10,199 nucleotides of DNA from Acidimicrobiia bacterium (GTDB taxonomy: Bacteria; Actinomycetota; Acidimicrobiia; Acidimicrobiales; Ilumatobacteraceae), in NCBI GenBank assembly GCA_010025655.1, contig RGSV01000028.1, positions 1 to 10,199 on the forward strand. Direction: 5' to 3'. Positions 5,389 to 10,199 of this stretch are shown here, piece after piece. The notes below the pieces were generated by a model. That model was given only the letters and a program-made list of their open reading frames with translations, made no database searches and was not told the DNA's origin. The position numbers were made by a program, and so were the translations under genes. Position 1 is the stretch's first letter, and every line of letters begins with the position of its first letter.

Positions 5389-7407
5389 TCACCCGGCGCG
5401 GCGGCTGACACCTCGCGTGCTGATGGTTCGCTTGTGGTCGAGAAAGTCAACGAGCACATACTCACCCAACGTCTCGGGCGTGGTGAAGAACGCACGACCG
5501 TGGTTGATGCGCGTCAGTTGTTCGATGAAACTGCGCAGCGCGCCGGTGGCATCCAACATGAAGGTATTGATACGAATGTCGTCGCGGGTGCATCGCAACA
5601 CCTCGCGCAGGGTGACCTCAACGGTCGAGTGCGCCGGCGGATACTGAAAGAAGACCTCGCCATCGTCCTCAATGTGGGCAGTTGGCTCACCGTCGGTAAT
5701 CATGATGATCTGCTTCGTGCCGGTCTGGCGGGCCAACATGCGCCGAGCCAGCACCAGACCATGTTGCATATTGGTGCCGTAGACGAAATCCCACGAGACC
5801 TCGGGAAGCTGTTCGGGGCGCAGTTCGCGAGCCGTCTCGCTGAACCCGACGATGCCGAGATAGTCGCGGGGATACCGTGACGAAATCAGGGCGTGCAGGG
5901 CGACGGCCACCTTCTTTGCCGGCAGAAAGTTGTCGCGCATCGGCATCGACAACGAGAGGTCGACCATCAACACGGTGGATGACTTGGTCATGTGCTCGGT
6001 CTGGTCGATCTCGAAGTCTTCGGGCGACAGGCGCAACGGCAGTCCACCCCCTTGGCGGCGAAGGGCGTTGCGCAGGGTCTGTTGCAGGTCGAGGTGGAAC
6101 GGGTCGCCGTACTCATAACCCTTGGTCTCATGGGCCCGTTCGTGGCCGCTGCCCGTGCGTTCGATGCGATGTTGGCCCAGGGTGTCACGCTCGAGGCGAC
6201 CAAAGAGTTCGTTGAGGGCGTTCTTGCCGACGGCGCGCAAGGCCCGCGGGGTCAATTCGGTGCGGCCCTCTCGCTGGTCAATGAGGCCCGCTTCACGCAG
6301 AGTGTCGGTGAGTCGGGCGAGGTGATCGATCGACTCGGCAGTCACGTCGCCCAACAGTTGGCGCACCTTGTCGAGGTCAACTTCGCGCAGAGCGGCCGGT
6401 GATGAGGCATCACGCAGAAAACGTTCGAGTTCGTCGAGGTCGTGCAGGTCTTGGGCGGCGCGAAGCGCGTCGCCAAATGGCATCGGGGTGTCGCCCTCGA
6501 GGCCTGAGTCGTCATCCCATCCGAGGTTCGGAAACGCCGCTTGCAGTCGTTCGCCGAGTTGATCGATCTGCCAGCGTAAGTCCATATCTTCGAGCAATTG
6601 GTCTGACAACGCCTGCATCTGGGCGCGTTGTTCGGGTGACATCGAGTTGTAGAGCGCCCGAGCGGCCGCCATACGCCGCGCCATCAGCTCGAGCAGCTCA
6701 TTGAGTGTCTGCGGGTTCTCAGGGAAGAAGTCGCCAAACTCGTTCATGAACTGCTCGAACTGTGGATCTTCTCCACGTTCGTGTCGTTCGAGCATCGCGT
6801 TGAGTGCAGCCATCATGTCTTTCATCCGCGCCATCTGCTCGGGGGTCATGTTTTCAACCGCACTCGACACTTGCTGCACGTGCTGGTCGAGGAGCTGTTG
6901 CCGCAAACGATCGACTAACTGTTCGAAACGTCGCTGTGCGTCAGGCGACTGAAAGTCATGGTGTCGAAGTGAATCGATGCGCTGCGCGAGATTGTCGGGC
7001 AATGCATCGAGCTGCAAACGGCGGCGGGCGGCAGCGTCACGGGCTATCTCACGGCGACGCTCGTCGCCCGACTCTGTCGCGCGTTGCTCGTCTTGATCAA
7101 TCGCCAGCCGCTCTTCATCAACGATGTCGGCGAGCTCAGCGGCGAGCTCACCAAGTTCTCCGTCGAATTGACCTTGCTCGCGTAGCTCACGTCGTCGCTC
7201 GCGCAATCGTTCGAGGGCCTCGCGCAAACCCTGCACTTGTTCGCCGTTACGGTCTCGCATGCCTTGTTGCATGATGCGGCGTAATGCTGCGTTCACATCA
7301 CCGTGATGAATGATCTCGTCATTGATTTGGTTGAGCAGTGCATCGGCGTCGAGGTCGAATCCGCGTTGTGTGCCATCCCAGCGGGAGTAGCGAAAACGTT
7401 GGCCCAC
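5389..7407 (-). CDS. VWA (von Willebrand factor A) domain protein, partner of a MoxR-type ATPase
   Basis: This 672-aa protein is soluble and has no signal peptide. Residues 1-60 form a conserved-looking N-terminus (RYSRWDGTQ). Residues 60-300 are long, charged helical and coiled-coil-like stretches, with a repeated element MTPEQMARM (187-195) and MSPEQRAQM (256-264). The C-terminal VWA domain (about 475-660) has an intact metal-ion-dependent adhesion site: DLSLS (D483, S485, S487), T545 in YGTNM and D572 in ITDGE. Such proteins pair with AAA ATPases in a Mg-chelatase-like (ChlI/ChlD) or chaperone-like arrangement, where the VWA part recruits a target. The ATPase gene lies upstream on the same strand, separated by the cyclase gene. 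From memory the pair resembles M. tuberculosis Rv0959/Rv0958. The start is GTG at 7407, with no visible Shine-Dalgarno, 26 bp from the divergent cyclase. The substrate is unknown. Confidence 0.88.
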   Translation of the reverse strand: MGQRFRYSRWDGTQRGFDLDADALLNQINDEIIHHGDVNAALRRIMQQGMRDRNGEQVQGLREALERLRERRRELREQGQFDGELGELAAELADIVDEERLAIDQDEQRATESGDERRREIARDAAARRRLQLDALPDNLAQRIDSLRHHDFQSPDAQRRFEQLVDRLRQQLLDQHVQQVSSAVENMTPEQMARMKDMMAALNAMLERHERGEDPQFEQFMNEFGDFFPENPQTLNELLELMARRMAAARALYNSMSPEQRAQMQALSDQLLEDMDLRWQIDQLGERLQAAFPNLGWDDDSGLEGDTPMPFGDALRAAQDLHDLDELERFLRDASSPAALREVDLDKVRQLLGDVTAESIDHLARLTDTLREAGLIDQREGRTELTPRALRAVGKNALNELFGRLERDTLGQHRIERTGSGHERAHETKGYEYGDPFHLDLQQTLRNALRRQGGGLPLRLSPEDFEIDQTEHMTKSSTVLMVDLSLSMPMRDNFLPAKKVAVALHALISSRYPRDYLGIVGFSETARELRPEQLPEVSWDFVYGTNMQHGLVLARRMLARQTGTKQIIMITDGEPTAHIEDDGEVFFQYPPAHSTVEVTLREVLRCTRDDIRINTFMLDATGALRSFIEQLTRINHGRAFFTTPETLGEYVLVDFLDHKRTISTRGVSRRAG

Positions 7408-7433
7408 AGACGAACCGTAGCATTGGGGTCACA

Positions 7434-7985
7434 ATGCGTGTCTCGCGCACCATCATTTTCGTCGACCTCTCAGGTTTCTCCGCTTACTTGCGGAAGACCG
7501 ACGACGACGAAGCACAACGAGTGCTGCGGCAGTTTCGCCGTGTGTCACGCGACCTTGCATCAGAAATGGGAGTGCGAATCGATAAGTTTCTCGGCGACGG
7601 ATTCATGGCAGTCTCCGTCAAGCAAGACGCTGGCATCACTTTCGCCATGGAGTTGCACCGCCGCCTCAAAGAGCCAGCCGTTGGCCTTCGCTTGCGAATC
7701 GGTATCGCTTCAGGTGAGATGATGCTGATTGATGGTGATGACTACATCGGCGAGCCCCCAAATCTTGCGTCACGGCTCTGCGACGAAGCGCATGATCACG
7801 GAACGCTCATTCCCACCGAGCAGACGAACGAGCTGCCTAAAGGTATACGAGCCATCGAAGTGGGCGGCCTGAAACTGCATGGCTTTGAGCACGAGGTACA
7901 CGTGTCGCGCCTGACGGGTGAACCACTCGGCGTTCGCCGCAACGACACTGAAGAACTCTGGACGCGCACGCCCTACGCAGTGTGA
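7434..7985 (+). CDS. Class III adenylate/guanylate cyclase, single catalytic domain
   Basis: This 183-aa cytosolic protein is essentially one cyclase homology domain. The first metal-binding aspartate is D11 in FVDLSGF and the second is D55 in FLGDGFMAV. Purine-selecting residues are K51 (DKFLGDG) and D103, which sits seven residues before N110 as the adenine-specifying aspartate does. Transition-state residues are N110 and R114 in NLASR. All six key positions are therefore present, and the Lys/Asp pair points to ATP as substrate and cAMP as product. There is no membrane, HAMP, GAF or FHA segment; only a short C-terminal extension (about 145-183) of unknown role. ATG at 7434 has GGGG 5 nt upstream, a modest ribosome site. 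The gene is divergent from the VWA gene (26 bp) and convergent with the ATPase gene (55 bp), so it is not in their operon. Catalytic activity is predicted, not shown. Confidence 0.9.
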   Translation: MRVSRTIIFVDLSGFSAYLRKTDDDEAQRVLRQFRRVSRDLASEMGVRIDKFLGDGFMAVSVKQDAGITFAMELHRRLKEPAVGLRLRIGIASGEMMLIDGDDYIGEPPNLASRLCDEAHDHGTLIPTEQTNELPKGIRAIEVGGLKLHGFEHEVHVSRLTGEPLGVRRNDTEELWTRTPYAV

Positions 7986-8003
7986 ACCCGACCAGGGCGG
8001 CGA

Positions 8004-8023
8004 GCGCCAGGTCGCAGTGGCGC
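8004..8023. terminator. Weak candidate bidirectional hairpin between cyclase and ATPase genes
   Basis: GCGCCA and TGGCGC are perfect 6-bp arms around an 8-nt loop in the 55-bp gap between two convergent stop codons. The place is right for a shared terminator, but no T-tract follows on either strand, so intrinsic termination is doubtful. Confidence 0.3.
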
Positions 8024-8040
8024 GGCTGTTATCGCGCGGG

Positions 8041-9456
8041 CTAGACCGCGGCGGCACGGCCGCTGAACACCGCACGACCACCCGATGCATCTTTGTTGAG
8101 TCGCTTCGACAAGTGCAGCCCCTCGAGCACGAATTCGACCGCACTCGCAATGGCTGCAGGTGATTCATCACCGCCCGTCAGACGGTCGGCAATCTTGCGC
8201 AACTCAGGAATCTCGGTCGCCAGTGCCACGAGATCGGCCGACGACACATCTTCACCAGTGTTGGCGGTGCGACCCGCCTCAAACGCCGTAACAACTGCCC
8301 GTGCTTTGTCACCTGGCACCAACCGGCGATACGCGGCGAGCACCGCACCACGCATGATCTGCTCAAAGACCGCACCTTCGCGACCTTCGTCAACACCTTC
8401 CATTTCGATTTTTCCGGCGGTTGACGCCACGAGTGCATCAAGATCGCTGATGCGTGGCGCAACTACCGTTTCGCCTGAGTGCAACCCACGCCGCACCGCG
8501 GCTGCAGCCAGCGTTTCGAAGTTGCTCACCGACACGCGCACGCTCACACCGCTGCGCTGGCTGACATTGCTGTTGCCACGTGCAAGGTGGCTAATTTCAG
8601 CGACGATTTCTTCCATGAACTGCGGAGTGTTCACACGCACATCGGCAATGTCAGCCGAGCGTGCTTCTTGCCGCACGATCTCCACCTCGGTCGCAACATC
8701 AAGTGGATAATGTGTGCGAATCTGACTGCCGAAGCGGTCTTTCAACGGCGTGATAATTCGCCCACGGTTGGTGTAGTCCTCAGGGTTCGCCGAGGCGACC
8801 AGCATCACATCGAGCGGCAGGCGAATCTTGTAGCCGCGAATCTGCACGTCGCGCTCTTCGAGCACGTTGAGCAAACCAACCTGAATCCGCTCGGCGAGGT
8901 CAGGCAACTCGTTAATCGCAAAGATGCCACGGTTGGTGCGCGGCACCAGACCGTAATGCAACGTCAATTCGTCACTGAGATAGCGGCCCTCTGCAACCTT
9001 GATTGGGTCGACCTCGCCGATGAGGTCAGCGATTGAGGTGTCGGGCGTAGCAAGCTTCTCGCCATAGCGGGCATCGCGGTGCACCCAAGTGATCGGCGTG
9101 GCATCACCATGCTGCTCGATGAGGTCACGCGCATGTCGCGAAACGGGATGATAGGGATCATCGTTGATCTCGCTACCCGCGACGATTGGCATCCATTCAT
9201 CGAGCAGTGCCGTGAGCGAACGAATAATGCGCGTCTTGCCCTGACCGCGCTCACCCAAAAAGACGATGTCGTGACCAGCCAAGAGGGCATTCTCGAGTTG
9301 CGGCACAACGGTGTCGTTGTACCCGAGCACACCGTCGACGAGCGGCGTGCCACTGCGAATGCGGCTGACCGCATTCTCTCGGATCTCTTCTTTGACGGGT
9401 CGCGAACGCCAGCCACTGGCGCGCAGGTCGGCGAGCGTGCTGGCGGTCGGCTTCAT
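8041..9456 (-). CDS. MoxR / Mg-chelatase-like AAA+ ATPase
   Basis: This 471-aa protein has an AAA+ core at about residues 35-260. Walker A is GERGQGKT (68-75). The Walker B position is GIFAINELPDL (177-187), with Asn-Glu where Asp-Glu is usual. Sensor 1 is VASANPEDYTNRG (220-232), and a candidate arginine finger is R241 in KDRFGSQIRTHYP. A helical lid and a C-terminal helical region follow. The ELPDLAERIQVGLLNVLEER segment is typical of the ChlI/MoxR clade, often misnamed 'magnesium chelatase' or 'sigma-54 interacting'. Such ATPases act as remodelling chaperones with a VWA partner, here most likely the 672-aa protein. No chlorophyll genes are nearby, so a true chelatase is unlikely. ATG at 9456 has GGTGAGGGG just upstream. 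It follows the Thr-rich gene by 78 bp on the same strand. Confidence 0.88.
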   Translation of the reverse strand: MKPTASTLADLRASGWRSRPVKEEIRENAVSRIRSGTPLVDGVLGYNDTVVPQLENALLAGHDIVFLGERGQGKTRIIRSLTALLDEWMPIVAGSEINDDPYHPVSRHARDLIEQHGDATPITWVHRDARYGEKLATPDTSIADLIGEVDPIKVAEGRYLSDELTLHYGLVPRTNRGIFAINELPDLAERIQVGLLNVLEERDVQIRGYKIRLPLDVMLVASANPEDYTNRGRIITPLKDRFGSQIRTHYPLDVATEVEIVRQEARSADIADVRVNTPQFMEEIVAEISHLARGNSNVSQRSGVSVRVSVSNFETLAAAAVRRGLHSGETVVAPRISDLDALVASTAGKIEMEGVDEGREGAVFEQIMRGAVLAAYRRLVPGDKARAVVTAFEAGRTANTGEDVSSADLVALATEIPELRKIADRLTGGDESPAAIASAVEFVLEGLHLSKRLNKDASGGRAVFSGRAAAV

Positions 9457-9534
9457 TGCCCCTCACCGTAGAACATCACGGCACGGTCGCGACAGTCGAG
9501 CCCGACATCCTGCTGCAGCCGCAAGATGATGTGG

Positions 9535-10199
9535 CTATTTGTTCTTGTCGCTGGTCTGACGCTGGCTGCTCTTACTTGCCGTCTTGCCAGTTGCGTTCGG
9601 CGCCGCCGTTGTCGACGCAGCCTTGCCTGCGCTGGCTCGGCCCGCCGCAGCTCTGCCCGAGTTGGGCTTACCTGTCACAGACCCCGTTGGCTGAGTGGTG
9701 ACGGTCGTTGACGACTCGTCGCCACGTGAACTGCCAGGACCAGTTGCTCTACCAGTTCCATCAGTTCCCGCAGGTGCCTCCGTCGCCGGTGTTGCGAGCA
9801 CTTCACCCGTCCGTGTCACGACGACAATCTGAACATCCTCGGCACTCGCCCCGTTCGACGGAATTGAGAGTGTCTTTGCTTCTTCTGGTGTGACTGAGCG
9901 CACGAGCTCGCCATTGCGATAGACGTGCACCAACGAACCCTTCGGGGCTTGCGTCTCGATACGCAGCGTGCGTCCGACTGCGCGAACTGCGGCAGCAAGC
10001 GCGCGAACGGTAGGTGGCAACTGCGGTGCGGCGGCACCGACTGCTGGTCGCTGACCCACTGCCGGCACAGTGCCACGTGGTGTGCTCGCTGCTGCGGTCG
10101 GCACCGTAGTAGACGTCGATGGTGACGTCGCTGGCATCGTGGTGGTGGTTGTCGAGGTCGTCGTCGAGGTCGTCGTCGGGGCAACGGCACGCGCCGGTC
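9535..10199 (-). CDS. Thr/Ser/Pro-rich protein of unknown function (5' end cut off by window edge)
   Basis: The frame is open from the right edge to a TAG at 9537-9535, giving 221 readable residues. An internal ATG at 10137 exists, but low-complexity sequence of the same kind (PARAVAPTTTSTTTS...) continues in frame beyond it, so the gene very probably starts outside the window. Three parts can be seen: a Thr/Ser/Pro/Ala linker-like stretch to about 45 residues after the internal Met; a compact segment with beta-strand character (about 57-115 from that Met: TLRIETQAPKGSLVHVYRNGELVRSVT, then VQIVVVTRTGEVL); and a Thr/Gly/Ala tail ending in a Lys/Ser-rich AGKAAS...SDKNK region. This composition is common in actinobacterial extracytoplasmic or cell-wall proteins, but no signal peptide is visible because the N-terminus is missing. 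I do not recognise the family. The ATPase gene follows after 78 bp. Confidence 0.65.
   Translation of the reverse strand, partial: PARAVAPTTTSTTTSTTTTTMPATSPSTSTTVPTAAASTPRGTVPAVGQRPAVGAAAPQLPPTVRALAAAVRAVGRTLRIETQAPKGSLVHVYRNGELVRSVTPEEAKTLSIPSNGASAEDVQIVVVTRTGEVLATPATEAPAGTDGTGRATGPGSSRGDESSTTVTTQPTGSVTGKPNSGRAAAGRASAGKAASTTAAPNATGKTASKSSQRQTSDKNK
10151..10174. repeat. 12-bp tandem repeat, two copies, in the Thr-rich coding region
   Basis: GTCGAGGTCGTC occurs twice in a row (10151-10162 and 10163-10174), flanked by GGT triplets at 10141-10149. It is in frame and encodes Thr/Ser on the minus strand. Such repeats in a linker can change length by slippage without breaking the frame. Confidence 0.7.

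Noticed and set aside
5200..5880. 226-aa open frame on the plus strand across whiB and the VWA 3' end
   Set aside because: It is antisense to two genes with clear motifs (WhiB cysteines, VWA MIDAS) and spans their intergenic gap; its composition is typical of a shadow frame.
5992..6402. 136-aa plus-strand frame inside the VWA gene
   Set aside because: It is antisense to the region just before and at the start of the VWA domain, and no motif or ribosome site supports it.
8479..9036. 185-aa plus-strand frame inside the AAA ATPase gene
   Set aside because: It is antisense to the ATPase core and has no motif of its own.
8041..9456. True magnesium chelatase subunit (ChlI/BchI)
   Set aside because: No chlorophyll or bacteriochlorophyll genes are present, and the pairing with a VWA protein fits the broader MoxR-type chaperone group.
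10151..10174. Tandem repeats considered as a CRISPR or origin iteron
   Set aside because: There are only two adjacent 12-bp copies without spacers, they are in frame, and they encode Thr/Ser in a low-complexity linker.

Overview
The window looks like an accessory-free stretch of an actinobacterial chromosome. It is GC-rich by eye and carries a WhiB-family iron-sulfur regulator, a family essentially confined to Actinobacteria and their phages. A MoxR-type AAA ATPase and a VWA protein of the kind common in that phylum support this. A lineage such as Acidimicrobiia would fit, but that is only an impression. No insertion sequence, prophage gene, CRISPR array, tRNA or rRNA is visible. Coding density is very high: the largest gap between genes is about 98 bp, so no stretch over 300 bp lacks a gene.

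Left block (1-4775), phosphate and polyphosphate. On the minus strand, reading right to left, a 91-aa protein of unknown function (3196-2921) is followed after 18 bp by polyphosphate kinase ppk (2902-791) and after 98 bp by phoU (692 to the left edge, C-terminus cut off). Diverging from the small gene across only 40 bp is a Ppx/GppA-type exopolyphosphatase on the plus strand (3237-4775). Polyphosphate synthesis, its breakdown and the PhoU phosphate-signalling protein thus sit side by side. Two stretches of exactly four 11-nt units resembling the actinobacterial PhoP ('PHO box') repeat are visible, one in the ppk-phoU gap (742-785) and one across the ppk start (2886-2929). They suggest that low phosphate controls the block.

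Middle (4788-5305). A TatA-type twin-arginine translocation subunit and the WhiB-like regulator lie on the minus strand, 35 bp apart. tatA runs convergently into ppx.

Right block (5389-9456). A 672-aa VWA protein with an intact MIDAS motif (minus) and a 471-aa MoxR/Mg-chelatase-like AAA ATPase (minus) form a typical ATPase-VWA pair. A small single-domain class III nucleotide cyclase on the plus strand (7434-7985) sits between them. It diverges from the VWA gene across 26 bp and converges on the ATPase gene.

Right edge (9535-10199). The C-terminal part of a Thr/Ser/Pro-rich, Ala/Lys-tailed protein of unknown function, probably extracytoplasmic, runs off the window.

The most notable signals are the two phased 11-nt repeat arrays, the uncharacterised 91-aa gene linked to ppk, and the cyclase wedged into the ATPase-VWA pair.
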